A DNA stretch of 38,698 bases from contig JAGGAD010000044.1 of NCBI GenBank assembly GCA_017889625.1, forward strand, positions 1-38,698. The letters run 5' to 3'. The stretch is from Bacillota bacterium (GTDB lineage: Bacteria > Bacillota > Negativicutes > Sporomusales > CTSoil-080). Numbering within the stretch: the stretch's first letter is position 1; every line of letters begins with the position of its first letter. The translations under genes were made by a program, and so were the position numbers. Under the pieces are notes generated by a model, which was not told the origin of the DNA, did no database searches, and was given only the letters and a program-made list of their open reading frames with translations. Positions 9,075 through 17,928 of the stretch are shown here, piece after piece.

Positions 9075-10004
9075 CTATATTCCACCCATTATTAGGGCCA
9101 TTATCGCTTTTTGGACATGAAGCCGATTTTCAGCTTCGTCAAATACCACTGACTGCGGACCTTCCAGAATTTCGTTGGTAATCTCTTCACCCCGATGCGC
9201 CGGCAAGCAGTGCATAACTATAGCATCAGGTTTCGCTAGTTTCATTATACCACTATTAACCTGAAATCCTGCAAAATCTTTCTGTCTTTTGATCTGTTCA
9301 CTTTCTTGACCCATACTAGCCCAAACATCGGTATATATAACATCGGCTTCGCTAACCGCCGTCGATACACGATTACTTAACGTGACATTACTGCCGCTGG
9401 CAGCAGCAGCAGCCAGCGATTTGCCAACAATTCCAGCATCAGGTTCATAGCCTGGTGGAGTGGCCACCGCAATGTCCATTCCAATCTTGGCACAAGCCTG
9501 AATTAGGGTATTAGCCATATTATTACCATCGCCGATATAGGCTAGTTTTCTTCCTTTTAGATCGCCTTTATACTCAAGTGTCGTAAAGAGATCCGCTAGT
9601 ACCTGACAAGGATGTAGCAAATCCGTTAAACCATTTATTATTGGAATATCTGCATATTCAGCAAGCTCTTCCACCTCAGCTTGGGAATACGTCCTAATCA
9701 TTATTGCGTCTAAATAACGCGACAAGACTCTAGCCGTGTCTTTTATTGGTTCGCCTCGACCAATCTGCATGTCACTGGCCCCTAAAAACAATCCCTGCCC
9801 ACCAAGTTGCCACATTCCTACTTCAAAGGACACCCTGGTACGAGTCGAGGCTTTCTGAAAAATCATTCCTAGCGTTTTACCGGCCAACAGATGATGTTGT
9901 TCGCCCCGTTTGGTTTTAGCCTTTAAATCTTTAGCTACGCTAAAAATCTTATATATTTCCTCCACCGAAAGCTGCTCAATGGATAATAAATCTTTTCCCT
10001 TCAC
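9075..10004 (-). CDS. argF: Ornithine carbamoyltransferase
   Basis: Forms citrulline from ornithine and carbamoyl phosphate. The family signatures are all present: the carbamoyl-phosphate site ASTRTR, the HPCQ motif, and HCLPAHRG near the C-terminus, which carries the ornithine-site cysteine. I favour the GTG at 10004 (309 residues, MKGKDLLS...) because GGGGG lies 8 nt upstream and the length fits the family. A TTG at 10019 would add five residues but has only a weak site. The gene lies in the arginine operon between argD and argG. Confidence 0.94.
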   Translation of the reverse strand: MKGKDLLSIEQLSVEEIYKIFSVAKDLKAKTKRGEQHHLLAGKTLGMIFQKASTRTRVSFEVGMWQLGGQGLFLGASDMQIGRGEPIKDTARVLSRYLDAIMIRTYSQAEVEELAEYADIPIINGLTDLLHPCQVLADLFTTLEYKGDLKGRKLAYIGDGNNMANTLIQACAKIGMDIAVATPPGYEPDAGIVGKSLAAAAASGSNVTLSNRVSTAVSEADVIYTDVWASMGQESEQIKRQKDFAGFQVNSGIMKLAKPDAIVMHCLPAHRGEEITNEILEGPQSVVFDEAENRLHVQKAIMALIMGGI

Positions 10005-10055
10005 CCATAAAACCCCCAAAAAATCTTACCTATTGGTCTTTATCTAAATAAATCT

Positions 10056-11252
10056 TTATTTATACAATTTTTTCAAAACTCCGTCAAGAACAGCTACTAC
10101 TTCGTCAACATGAGTTTTGCTAATATTAAGCGGCGGCACAAACCGCAACACATTGCCGGCGGTACAATTAATGATAACCCCCTGTTCCAAACAAGCATTT
10201 ACAATTTCCTTGCCTGGTACATTTAGTTGCATACCAATTATTAAACCTTGCCCGCGAACTACCGCGATAGTTTCAGGATACTTGACTTTTAACTCGCTTA
10301 ACATCTTCGCCATGTATTCACCAATAGTCTGAGCATTATCCATAAGATGTTCTTCAGCAATTATTTCGAGTATGGTATTAGCTGCCGCAGCAGCCAGTGC
10401 GTTACCACCAAAAGTAGTGCCATGATCACCTTGAGCAAAAGCCGCGGCAACTTTTTCGGTTGCTAAAAATGCGCCGATTGGGACTCCGCCGCCCAACGCC
10501 TTAGCCATTGTTATAATATCTGGTTTAGCCTTGGTATGTTGGAAAGCAAACATTTTACCCGTACGGGCCATGCCAGTCTGAATTTCATCAAGAATTAAGA
10601 GTGCCCCGCGCGAGTGACAAATTTGCTGGGCCTTTTCTAAATAATCAGCATCTGGGATATTAACTCCCCCTTCACCTTGAATAGGTTCCAGGAGTACGGC
10701 ACAGGTCTTGTCCGTTACCGCTTTATCTAACGCCGATAAATCGTTGTACGGAATATATTTAAAGCCTTGCGGCAAAGGTTCATAGCCATGATGATATTTA
10801 GGCTGAGCTGTGGCTGTTAAAGTAGCCAACGTTCTACCATGAAAACAATTTTCAGCAGTTATAATTTCAATTCGATCCGCACTTAATGTTTTACCGTATT
10901 TACGCGCCAGTTTAATGGCTCCTTCATTGGCCTCAGCACCGCTATTGGCCAGAAAAACCCGATCAAGGCCACTAAGATCGACCAACGATTTGACCAGCTT
11001 AGTCTGAGGAAAAGTATGATACAGGTTAGAAACATGAATGAGTTTGCCCGCCTGTTCACTTATCGCCGCCACCAATTTAGCATTAGCATGACCGACAATA
11101 TTTACCGCAATGCCTGCCAAAAAATCTAAGTATTTTTTGCCATTGGCATCATAAACATAGGGTCCCTCCCCGTGAGTCAGCACCAGGGGATAGCGAGCGA
11201 ATACCGGCATATAATGTTGTTTATCCGTGTCCATCACTTGTTTAGCATCCAT
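10056..11252 (-). CDS. argD: Acetylornithine aminotransferase
   Basis: Class III PLP aminotransferase that converts N-acetylglutamate semialdehyde to N-acetylornithine, using glutamate. 398 residues. Visible are the SGAEANE pocket near 104-110, the ILDEIQTGMARTG segment with the PLP-ring aspartate near 222, and the Schiff-base lysine Lys251 in MAKALGGG. The ATG at 11252 overlaps the argB 3' end by 11 nt and has AGGAGAG upstream. A related ornithine or succinyldiaminopimelate transaminase activity is possible, but the operon supports ArgD. Confidence 0.96.
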   Translation of the reverse strand: MDAKQVMDTDKQHYMPVFARYPLVLTHGEGPYVYDANGKKYLDFLAGIAVNIVGHANAKLVAAISEQAGKLIHVSNLYHTFPQTKLVKSLVDLSGLDRVFLANSGAEANEGAIKLARKYGKTLSADRIEIITAENCFHGRTLATLTATAQPKYHHGYEPLPQGFKYIPYNDLSALDKAVTDKTCAVLLEPIQGEGGVNIPDADYLEKAQQICHSRGALLILDEIQTGMARTGKMFAFQHTKAKPDIITMAKALGGGVPIGAFLATEKVAAAFAQGDHGTTFGGNALAAAAANTILEIIAEEHLMDNAQTIGEYMAKMLSELKVKYPETIAVVRGQGLIIGMQLNVPGKEIVNACLEQGVIINCTAGNVLRFVPPLNISKTHVDEVVAVLDGVLKKLYK

Positions 11253-12150
11253 TTTCTTTTCCTCTCTCCTTTACAACTTCAGTACCAATACCAGTATCCG
11301 TAAATATTTCCAACAATAGCGAATGCGGCTGACGACCATCCACAATATGTGTCTTCGCCGCTCCGCTGGCTAATGCCCGAATGCATGCTTCGACTTTGGG
11401 AATCATCCCCCCATCAATACTGCCTTCTTCAATCATGTTCTGCGCTTCAGCGAAAGTCAGGGTGGAAATAAAGGTACTTTTATCATTATAATCGCGATAA
11501 ATTCCCTCTACATCAGTCAACAGCACCAGTTTCTCTGCCCCAAGTGCTCCCGCCACCTCACCGGCTACATAATCAGCATTAATGTTATAGCTTTCTCCGG
11601 CTTCGCCTACTCCAATTGGAGCAATAACCGGAATATAATCGTTATTTATAAGGGTGTATAAAATGTCAGGATTAATTTTCACGACATCACCGACAAAACC
11701 AATATCAACTTCTTTAAGCTCACCATCATCGTGAACTTTAGCCAAATGTTTAGTAGCATTTAGCAAGCCGGCATCTTTGCCATGGATGCCAACTGCTGTG
11801 GCACCATACTGATTTAACAGTCCTACTATTTCAGTGTTGACTTTACCTATTAACACCATTTCAGCCACCGCTACAGTTTCAGCATCAGTAACTCGAAGAC
11901 CGCTTACAAATGTAGACTGCTTTCCCATTTTTTTTAGCATAGCGGTTATTTCCGGCCCACCGCCATGTACCACCACGGGACGAAGGCCAATATATTTCAT
12001 CAGGATAATGTCCTGAATAACACTTCGCTTTAGTTCATCATTTACCATTGCATTGCCACCATACTTGATAACTACTGTTTTTCCCACAAACTTCTGGATG
12101 TATGGCAATGCTTCAATTAGCACGGTAGCTTTTTCTACTGTCTTCAACAT
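11242..12150 (-). CDS. argB: Acetylglutamate kinase
   Basis: Phosphorylates N-acetylglutamate with ATP. 302 residues of the amino-acid kinase fold, with VIKYGGNAM near 27-35, the substrate loop VHGGGPEI near 61-68 and the DVEGIYRD nucleotide segment. The N-terminal extension of about 20 residues (TVEKATVLIEALPYIQKF) resembles the helix that mediates hexamer formation in arginine-inhibited ArgB enzymes. Feedback inhibition by arginine is therefore plausible, and this would be expected in an organism using the ArgJ cycle. Confidence 0.96.
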   Translation of the reverse strand: MLKTVEKATVLIEALPYIQKFVGKTVVIKYGGNAMVNDELKRSVIQDIILMKYIGLRPVVVHGGGPEITAMLKKMGKQSTFVSGLRVTDAETVAVAEMVLIGKVNTEIVGLLNQYGATAVGIHGKDAGLLNATKHLAKVHDDGELKEVDIGFVGDVVKINPDILYTLINNDYIPVIAPIGVGEAGESYNINADYVAGEVAGALGAEKLVLLTDVEGIYRDYNDKSTFISTLTFAEAQNMIEEGSIDGGMIPKVEACIRALASGAAKTHIVDGRQPHSLLLEIFTDTGIGTEVVKERGKENGC

Positions 12151-12175
12151 AACTTGTCTCTCCTCACAACCACAA

Positions 12176-13384
12176 TCAGGTGCTATAGTCGGCGTTGATT
12201 TTTACATATTCATAAGAAAAATCGCAAGTCCAGACGGTGGCTTCAGCCGTACCCTGACCAAGTTCAATTTCCACTTTTATCTCCCGCTCACCCATTACTT
12301 TATTAAGAGCATGAATATCGGGTTTACTGTCAACACCGCCCTTGACAATAGTAATACCGCCAAGCGCTAACGTTGTATTGGTTTGGTCAACCTTGGCTCC
12401 TGAGTAGCCGACAGCGCATAAAATTCGGCCCCAATTAGGGTCCTGACCAAAAAATGCCGTTTTAACCAACGGTGATTTAGCTACAGCCATAGCTACAACC
12501 TTGGCATCCGCAAAATCAGTCGCTCCCCTTACTGTGATTTCAAGGAATTTCGTAGCTCCTTCGCCATCTTGCACCACTTGTTTAGCCAAATGAATACATA
12601 CTTGTTTTAGCATAGCCACAAATTTTTGATAGTCAGAACTGGCTTTGGCATCAATTAGCTTGTTTCCTGCCTTCCCATTAGCCAGCACACTAATCATATC
12701 GTTAGTGCTGGTGTCACCATCAACGGTAATCATATGAAAGGACAAGTTAACTGCTTCATTAAGTGCTTCTTTCAACACTGCCGGGCTAATAGCCGCATCC
12801 GTAGTAATAAAGCAAAGCATTGTCGCCATATTAGGATGTATCATTCCAGCACCTTTGGCAATGCCGGCAATGCGTACAGCTTTTCCGTTCAATTCAAATT
12901 CATAGGCACATTCTTTTTCAAAGGTATCAGTAGTCATAATACCTTTTAAAGCTTTAGCATAACCATCTTTGGATAGTTCACCTGCCGCTTTTTTTATACC
13001 AGCTGTTACTTTATCCATCGGAAGATTTACTCCGATAATGCCAGTGGACGCCACTATGACTTCATCTTTGGCAATTCCTAATGCCGTTGCCGCAACTTCA
13101 GCCATTGTCTTGGCATCAATAAGACCTTGCTCTCCAGTAGAAGCATTCGCACAGCCTGAATTTACGGCTACAGCTTGTATCGTTCCATTCTGAACCGCTT
13201 GACGCGATACAATAACCGGTGCCGCAGCCATGGCATTAGTGGTAAACATCGCAGCCACAGCCGCAGGTACTTCGCTATAAATTATGGATACATCCTCTTT
13301 CCCACTTTTTTTAATTCCAGCTTTAACACCAGCCGCTTTAAACCCTTGTGGGGCACAAATACCACCAGTAATATTTTTACTCAT
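12176..13384 (-). CDS. argJ: Glutamate N-acetyltransferase / ornithine acetyltransferase
   Basis: Transfers the acetyl group from N-acetylornithine to glutamate; the bifunctional form also makes N-acetylglutamate from acetyl-CoA. 402 residues. The self-cleavage site is at KGAGMIHPNMATML (177-190), with the nucleophile Thr188 that becomes the N-terminus of the beta chain. The ATG at 13384 has GGAGGG upstream; the open frame extends 28 codons further into argC without a start signal. No separate argA was seen in this operon, which agrees with the cyclic acetyl pathway. Confidence 0.97.
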   Translation of the reverse strand: MSKNITGGICAPQGFKAAGVKAGIKKSGKEDVSIIYSEVPAAVAAMFTTNAMAAAPVIVSRQAVQNGTIQAVAVNSGCANASTGEQGLIDAKTMAEVAATALGIAKDEVIVASTGIIGVNLPMDKVTAGIKKAAGELSKDGYAKALKGIMTTDTFEKECAYEFELNGKAVRIAGIAKGAGMIHPNMATMLCFITTDAAISPAVLKEALNEAVNLSFHMITVDGDTSTNDMISVLANGKAGNKLIDAKASSDYQKFVAMLKQVCIHLAKQVVQDGEGATKFLEITVRGATDFADAKVVAMAVAKSPLVKTAFFGQDPNWGRILCAVGYSGAKVDQTNTTLALGGITIVKGGVDSKPDIHALNKVMGEREIKVEIELGQGTAEATVWTCDFSYEYVKINADYST

Positions 13385-13427
13385 ACTATTCCCTCCACTA
13401 AATATACTTTTCAAACTCGGTTGGGCG

Positions 13428-14462
13428 TCATGGGTAAAGAGGAACTTGACCCAATCCGGTTTTTTCATCTAATCCAAATATGATATTGAGATTTTGCACT
13501 GCCTGCCCAGCTGCGCCTTTTACTAGATTATCAATTGCGGCTACAGCCACTACCCGCCCGGTCCTACTGTCAAGGTGCCAACCCAGATCACAGAAGTTAG
13601 AACCACGAGTGTTTTTGGTAGCAGGGTAACCCCCAAGTCCTAATAGTCGAATAAAATATTCATTTCCATACATATTCTCATAAGCTTGATTAACATCAAC
13701 AGCTGTTACATCCGGTTTAAGGTTACCGTAACAAGTGCTCAGTATGCCTCGCGCCATCGGAATAAGGTGGGGGGTAAAAGTAACCACCACTTCGACTCCA
13801 GCCTGCTTAGTTAACTGTTCTTCAATCTCCGGAGTATGGCGATGTCCACCAATATTGTATGCCCGTACGTTTTCAAACGTCTCGGTAAAATGGTTAGTTA
13901 AGTTTAAGCCCCGCCCAGCACCAGATACTCCCGACTTGGCATCAATAACAATACTATTAAGATCAATAAGCTGATACTTCACTAACGGCGCCAATGCCAA
14001 AATGCTTGCAGTAGTGTAACAACCAGGGTTACCAATAATACTGGCATCTTTTATCTTACTGCGGTAAAGCTCCGGCAAACCGTAAACTGATGGCGCATCC
14101 GCATGAATATGTTGAACTTTATACCATTTTTGATATACCTCTATATCCGAGAACCGATAGTCGGCACCTAGGTCAATGACCTTAGTGCCTGCTGCTAATA
14201 GCTTTTTCCCGGCAGCCATAGCATGCCCATGAGGTAAACCTAGAAATACCACATCACTAGCTTGAGCAATCTCTTCTATTTGGCTCATACTAACTAGAGT
14301 CTTATTATGTACATGTTTAAAATGTGGATATACCTGATTTATATTTTGACCAGTTTGATTTTCCGAAGTAATATACACTATTTCTACAGCCGGATGGGCC
14401 GCTAAAATGCGAAGCAGTTCTTCTCCAGTATAGCCTGTTGCCCCAATAATACTTACCTTCAT
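13428..14462 (-). CDS. argC: N-acetyl-gamma-glutamyl-phosphate reductase
   Basis: NADPH-dependent reduction of acetylglutamyl phosphate to the semialdehyde. 344 residues. Visible are the Rossmann motif GATGYTGEEL (8-17), the catalytic Cys148 in GNPGCYTTA and the histidine in GGHRHTPEI. The ATG at 14462 is preceded by AAGGAGG. It is the first gene of the arginine operon, directly downstream of a sigma-A-type promoter overlapped by ARG-box-like sites. Confidence 0.97.
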   Translation of the reverse strand: MKVSIIGATGYTGEELLRILAAHPAVEIVYITSENQTGQNINQVYPHFKHVHNKTLVSMSQIEEIAQASDVVFLGLPHGHAMAAGKKLLAAGTKVIDLGADYRFSDIEVYQKWYKVQHIHADAPSVYGLPELYRSKIKDASIIGNPGCYTTASILALAPLVKYQLIDLNSIVIDAKSGVSGAGRGLNLTNHFTETFENVRAYNIGGHRHTPEIEEQLTKQAGVEVVVTFTPHLIPMARGILSTCYGNLKPDVTAVDVNQAYENMYGNEYFIRLLGLGGYPATKNTRGSNFCDLGWHLDSRTGRVVAVAAIDNLVKGAAGQAVQNLNIIFGLDEKTGLGQVPLYP

Positions 14463-14487
14463 TTTCCAGCCTCCTTATTTTTCTTTT

Positions 14488-14521
14488 TTTATAATTATAC
14501 ATCTTGTTGTATAAAAATTCA
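14488..14521 (-). promoter_or_regulatory. Two ARG-box-like operators (candidate ArgR/AhrC sites)
   Basis: Two 14-bp sites lie 20 bp apart (about two helical turns). Site 1, TGAATTTTTATACA, spans 14521-14508 on the minus strand. Site 2, TGTATAATTATAAA, spans 14501-14488. Against the Bacillus-type pattern TGAATWWWWATTCA, site 1 has one mismatch; site 2 has about three against TGAATAATTATTCA. Site 1 overlaps the -35 element and site 2 overlaps the -10 element, which is typical of ArgR repression. No argR gene is in the window. Confidence 0.6.
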
Positions 14522-14522
14522 A
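14494..14522 (-). promoter_or_regulatory. Promoter of the arginine operon
   Basis: On the minus strand there is a -35 TTGAAT (14522-14517), a 17-bp spacer and a consensus -10 TATAAT (14499-14494), 32 nt upstream of the argC start. The transcript would cover argC to ilvE (about 9.2 kb). Confidence 0.8.
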
Positions 14523-14626
14523 TGATAATATTGTAAGTTATTTTCTTCACAGCTTGGTTTTTGTGTCCTTATTTCCAGCTCATTCTAGTTTTTTCTTTGT
14601 TTTATTTTGCTACTCTGTGAACTTGT

Positions 14627-14658
14627 AAAAAAAAGAAGTTCGCCTAATGGCAACCTCC
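14627..14658 (-). terminator. Terminator of the cwlD-amr operon
   Basis: On the minus strand GGAGGTTGCC pairs with GGCGAACTTC around an ATTA loop, with one bulged G and two G-T pairs, and is followed by eight T (14634-14627). It begins 22 nt after the amrS stop and lies upstream of the arginine operon promoter. Confidence 0.75.
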
Positions 14659-14680
14659 ATTTTCATAGTAATTTAAATTA

Positions 14681-15691
14681 TTATTTAAATACTGGTTTTC
14701 CGGCAAGTTTAATATTTTTCCCACAGCCAGAACATTGATTTTCTTCGGTCAAATAGCTACGCAAGCATTGCCGATCAATTACTAATTTGCCACATCCAGG
14801 ACAATAAGTATTCCCATTACCTTCGACATTTCCCAAATAGACGTAGTTTAATTTCTGGCGTGCAACCCGATAAGCCGCCTCTAACGTAGTTACTGGAGTC
14901 GGCGGATTGGTCATTTTATAGTTGGGGAAGTAACGGGAAAAGTGCAGCGGTATATCCTTATTAAGTTCAGCCAACCATTTCGTCAGCGCCGCTAGTTCTT
15001 CCAGATCATCATTACCTCCAGGTACTACCAGACAGGTTACTTCAACATGAGCTAAGTTTATTGCAAGTTCAACGGTCTTTTTTACATCGCTTAACTGTCC
15101 ACCGCAAATGTTGCGGTAATAGTCATCATTAAAGGCTTTAACATCAATGTTTACAGCATCAATAAATGGCAGTAATTCTAGTAGCGGCTCTTTATTAATA
15201 AAGCCGTTGGTTATCAATACATTTTTCAGTCCTTCTGCCTTTAGAAGTTTAGCAGTAGCTAACACATATTCATACCATACACTTGGCTCAGAATAAGTAT
15301 ATGCTAAGCCAATATTACGGTTATCAATCTTAGTCGCTTTTACCGCTTTACTGGTTGCCTCGCGTGGCGACATTTCAACTGTTTCCGGTGTTTTCTGAGC
15401 TATATGCCAATTTTGGCAAAATTGACATGTAAAGTTGCATCCCCAACTACCCAACGACAAAATATAACTTCCCGGATAAAAATGATATAGTGGCTTTTTC
15501 TCTATTGGATCTAACGAACAGGCCGTACAGGAACCATAATTATTTGCATAAAGCACTCCCGCCGTATTGGAACGAACCCGACAAAACCCGTTTTTCCCTT
15601 CATTAATTATACATTCCCGGGGACAAAGTTGACAGACTACACCACACTGTTCATGTTGTCTAAAATAAGCCGCCTGCTGCAACGATGCCAC
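14681..15691 (-). CDS. amrS: Radical SAM protein of the AmmeMemoRadiSam trio (AmrS)
   Basis: 336 residues. The radical SAM cluster ligands are Cys85, Cys89 and Cys92 in GCNFTCQFCQNWH. An N-terminal cysteine group (Cys20, 23, 27, 37) resembles the PflA-like activase extension of this family, and the C-terminus carries a CPGC...CSGC zinc-ribbon-like pair. The reaction is not known to me. The GTG at 15691 overlaps the only ribosome-binding sequence (AGAGGTGG), so a TTG at 15682, 6 nt behind that sequence, may be the real start. It lies 2 nt after amrA and ends the operon. Confidence 0.88.
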   Translation of the reverse strand: MASLQQAAYFRQHEQCGVVCQLCPRECIINEGKNGFCRVRSNTAGVLYANNYGSCTACSLDPIEKKPLYHFYPGSYILSLGSWGCNFTCQFCQNWHIAQKTPETVEMSPREATSKAVKATKIDNRNIGLAYTYSEPSVWYEYVLATAKLLKAEGLKNVLITNGFINKEPLLELLPFIDAVNIDVKAFNDDYYRNICGGQLSDVKKTVELAINLAHVEVTCLVVPGGNDDLEELAALTKWLAELNKDIPLHFSRYFPNYKMTNPPTPVTTLEAAYRVARQKLNYVYLGNVEGNGNTYCPGCGKLVIDRQCLRSYLTEENQCSGCGKNIKLAGKPVFK

Positions 15692-15693
15692 CT

Positions 15694-16218
15694 CTATTTA
15701 TACCTTGTAACTATAAAACGATATAGTTCTATCTTTTCATCCTGGCCAATTCCGGCCTTTTGTCTGGCTATTGCCACTTGTTCTTCCACACTATCCACGC
15801 CTTCTAAATCCGGTAGCAACAGTCCCGAACGCCGACCACACCGCACAATTACTCCATAGTCTTTGGGGTTAAGTTCTTCAACCGAATCTATCCGTTCCGG
15901 CTGTCCTAAAATGTCCACCCAAATAGTTAACCCGTCTATCTCATCTCGCTTTACCGGACTAAATCGCGGATCGCTAGTCGCAGCGTTAACTGCATTTTGA
16001 ATAATTTCTTTCGCTGTTGTTGCCTGAGTTGGCTGGATCGTACCAATGCAGCCACGCAGACGCCCCTGTTTTTTTAAGGAAACGAACACTCCGGCTGGAG
16101 GTGTAAGTACCGCATCATCCACAGCCGCAGCTGACAAAAGTTCGCCTTTTGCCAGGTAGTATTCCAGACTTTCTCTGGCAAGTGCTACCGGTATACTTTC
16201 ATTTTGCACTGTCATCAT
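15694..16218 (-). CDS. amrA: AMMECR1-domain protein (AmrA)
   Basis: 174 residues covering a single AMMECR1 domain; the family signature GRLRGCIGTIQPT is near residue 52-64 and SDPRFSPV near 91-98. The human homologue AMMECR1 is linked to a developmental disorder, but no biochemical activity is established for the bacterial members as far as I know. Two ATGs lie at 16218 and 16215, overlapping the end of amrB by about 20 nt, which suggests coupling. Together with amrB and amrS it forms the conserved AMMECR1/MEMO/radical SAM set. Confidence 0.9.
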   Translation of the reverse strand: MMTVQNESIPVALARESLEYYLAKGELLSAAAVDDAVLTPPAGVFVSLKKQGRLRGCIGTIQPTQATTAKEIIQNAVNAATSDPRFSPVKRDEIDGLTIWVDILGQPERIDSVEELNPKDYGVIVRCGRRSGLLLPDLEGVDSVEEQVAIARQKAGIGQDEKIELYRFIVTRYK

Positions 16219-17044
16219 CCTTTTTCATTGTGCACAGTACTACCCCGTACCCAACCCCAAATGGCCCTTCATAAGAAAGCACTTTGGTATCAACCTTTAG
16301 CTCTCCCATAACGCCCATTAAAAATACGGTTGGTCTTAATCCACATTCTCCGGCTTCCGCCACTAATTTTTTATCAATATTTATGACACCTTTAGTGTCT
16401 AATGAGGCCAATTTTTCTAAAAGCAGCCGGTCAAATTCGGCTCCCCGTGGACTATAGCCTGCCGGAGCATTTGGTGCCAGCCGATGCGAAAGATCCCCGG
16501 AGGCAATCACCGCAACCTTTTTGTTAACTAACCCTATAGCTGCTTGTACAGCTTTACCAAAGGTATACATTTCTTCATACGGCAACATGCCAACAGATAT
16601 ATGAACCAGCTGTCCTCGAAAACCAGCCTGTTGTAAGTAATACAACGGTACCATTGCCCCATGATCAAGTTCAAGGGCAAAACGGTACGTTTTAGCTACT
16701 TCATCGGTTATTTCTATAACATTTACGCCTAACCGCTCAGCCTTATGTAGAATCTGTTTTAGTAACTGTCTGTCAGTTTCATAACCCAATACCACATCTG
16801 GTGCTCCAAAAGCAGCAAAGTTTCCTTTAAGCCGTGGATATACACTCAATCCTATTGCATCCTTAAATACCGGTCCATGCGGCGACATTAAAACTACAGT
16901 CTGAGCTTTTGCATCTTTCACGGCTTGTGCTACTTGCTGGGTCGCTACGATAGTCGCTTGAACTTTTTTACAATCGTTTTTTCCGACTTCAGGCACCATA
17001 ATTGGCGGATGCGGCAACAGCGCACAAGCCACCAAGTGTTTCAC
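16199..17044 (-). CDS. amrB: MEMO-family class III extradiol dioxygenase-like protein (AmrB)
   Basis: 281 residues with the fold family of class III extradiol dioxygenases. Conserved metal-site histidines are visible in LLPHPPI (His12), MSPHGPVF (His56) and ELDHGAMVPL (His128), and a further motif GDLSHRLAP has His187. Human MEMO1 shares these positions and binds metal. No substrate is known for the bacterial protein. The ATG lies 20 nt after the cwlD stop; the 3' end overlaps amrA. Family assignment is firm, function is open. Confidence 0.9.
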   Translation of the reverse strand: MKHLVACALLPHPPIMVPEVGKNDCKKVQATIVATQQVAQAVKDAKAQTVVLMSPHGPVFKDAIGLSVYPRLKGNFAAFGAPDVVLGYETDRQLLKQILHKAERLGVNVIEITDEVAKTYRFALELDHGAMVPLYYLQQAGFRGQLVHISVGMLPYEEMYTFGKAVQAAIGLVNKKVAVIASGDLSHRLAPNAPAGYSPRGAEFDRLLLEKLASLDTKGVINIDKKLVAEAGECGLRPTVFLMGVMGELKVDTKVLSYEGPFGVGYGVVLCTMKKDDDSAK

Positions 17045-17064
17045 TTAATCACTCCTCTCAGCAG

Positions 17065-17784
17065 TTATCTTGCCACACTGTGGCAAAAATGATACGCAAG
17101 TGCTTTGACAATATGTTCAGCCATTTGGGTTTGGTAGCCATCATCAGCTAATAGATTCGCTTCATGCGAATTGGTCAAAAATCCTGCCTCAACTAATACC
17201 CCCGGCAAGTTAGAGTTCTTCAACACCAGGATATTTAAATCCTTTCTAGATTGACGTTTATTACCTGGCGAAAAATTTTTTAAAGATTGTTGCATGGTTT
17301 CACCCAGTTCTTGGTTTTCAGCAAGTTTTGGGTTATAGTACACCTCGGCACCAAACCACTCTTTGCCACGAATAGCATTAGTATGTATACTGACAAAAGC
17401 CTCTGCTCCTGAATTATTAATTATCTCGACTCGTTTTAATAGATCTTTGCGCTTACCACCTTTCCCCCTCGTATAATAATCTATATCACTGTCTCTCGTA
17501 AATATAACAGTCGCGCCATTATTTTCTAGTATTTTGCCAATCTTTATTGCCAAGGCCAATGTTATGTCTTTCTCCAAAAATCCATTACCTTGTGCTCCGC
17601 TATCAATTCCGCCATGACCCGGATCAAGAACAATTATCCGGCCTGACAGTATCGACAAATCAGCAGCTTCAATATCTTTTAAATTTGGGATGTTTTGCGA
17701 CCATAACTGAGTAATGACCACTGCGATTAGACTAATAGCTACAACTATTCTTACGCTTTTCCCTCTAAGATTCTTTATCCGCAT
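17065..17784 (-). CDS. cwlD: N-acetylmuramoyl-L-alanine amidase, CwlD type
   Basis: Zinc amidase (amidase_3) that removes the peptide from muramic acid. In spore formers CwlD, together with PdaA, makes the muramic-delta-lactam of the cortex. 239 residues, the CwlD length. There is an N-terminal membrane anchor at about 11-28, then zinc ligands His57 (DPGHGG), Glu71 and His134 (SIHTNA), and catalytic Glu199 (VLVEAGF). No cell-wall-binding domain is present, which separates it from autolysins. The gene heads an apparent operon with amrB, amrA and amrS and diverges from a GT51 gene. In Bacillus, cwlD also lies downstream of rpsI. Confidence 0.87.
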   Translation of the reverse strand: MRIKNLRGKSVRIVVAISLIAVVITQLWSQNIPNLKDIEAADLSILSGRIIVLDPGHGGIDSGAQGNGFLEKDITLALAIKIGKILENNGATVIFTRDSDIDYYTRGKGGKRKDLLKRVEIINNSGAEAFVSIHTNAIRGKEWFGAEVYYNPKLAENQELGETMQQSLKNFSPGNKRQSRKDLNILVLKNSNLPGVLVEAGFLTNSHEANLLADDGYQTQMAEHIVKALAYHFCHSVAR

Positions 17785-17875
17785 TTTTATATCCCCCTAG
17801 CTGTTTTCACAACAACCATATGCCGGACATTATGCAGTTATGTCGTAAATAGTCACTACTTATCTAGTCATTTAA

Positions 17876-17902
17876 TTGACCATAGAGTAAAATAGTTATA
17901 GT
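17876..17902 (+). promoter_or_regulatory. Candidate promoter of the GT51 gene
   Basis: TTGACC (17876-17881) and TATAGT (17897-17902) each match five of six consensus bases, but the spacer is only 15 bp. The -10 ends 26 nt before the ATG. The 144-nt divergent region must also hold the cwlD promoter, for which I see no clear sigma-A pattern. Confidence 0.4.
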
Positions 17903-17928
17903 GTCCTATTATTATTCAGGAGGTTACT

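Noticed and set aside
14463-14680. T-box or other amino-acid leader upstream of argC
   Set aside because: The promoter is only about 32 nt from the ATG, leaving no room for a T-box; no conserved T-box sequence was seen. ARG-box-like sites explain control better.
17785-17928. A sporulation sigma factor promoter for cwlD (a TGAATA element in the divergent region)
   Set aside because: The -35-like TGAATA has no convincing partner -10 at the right distance; the match is too weak to annotate.
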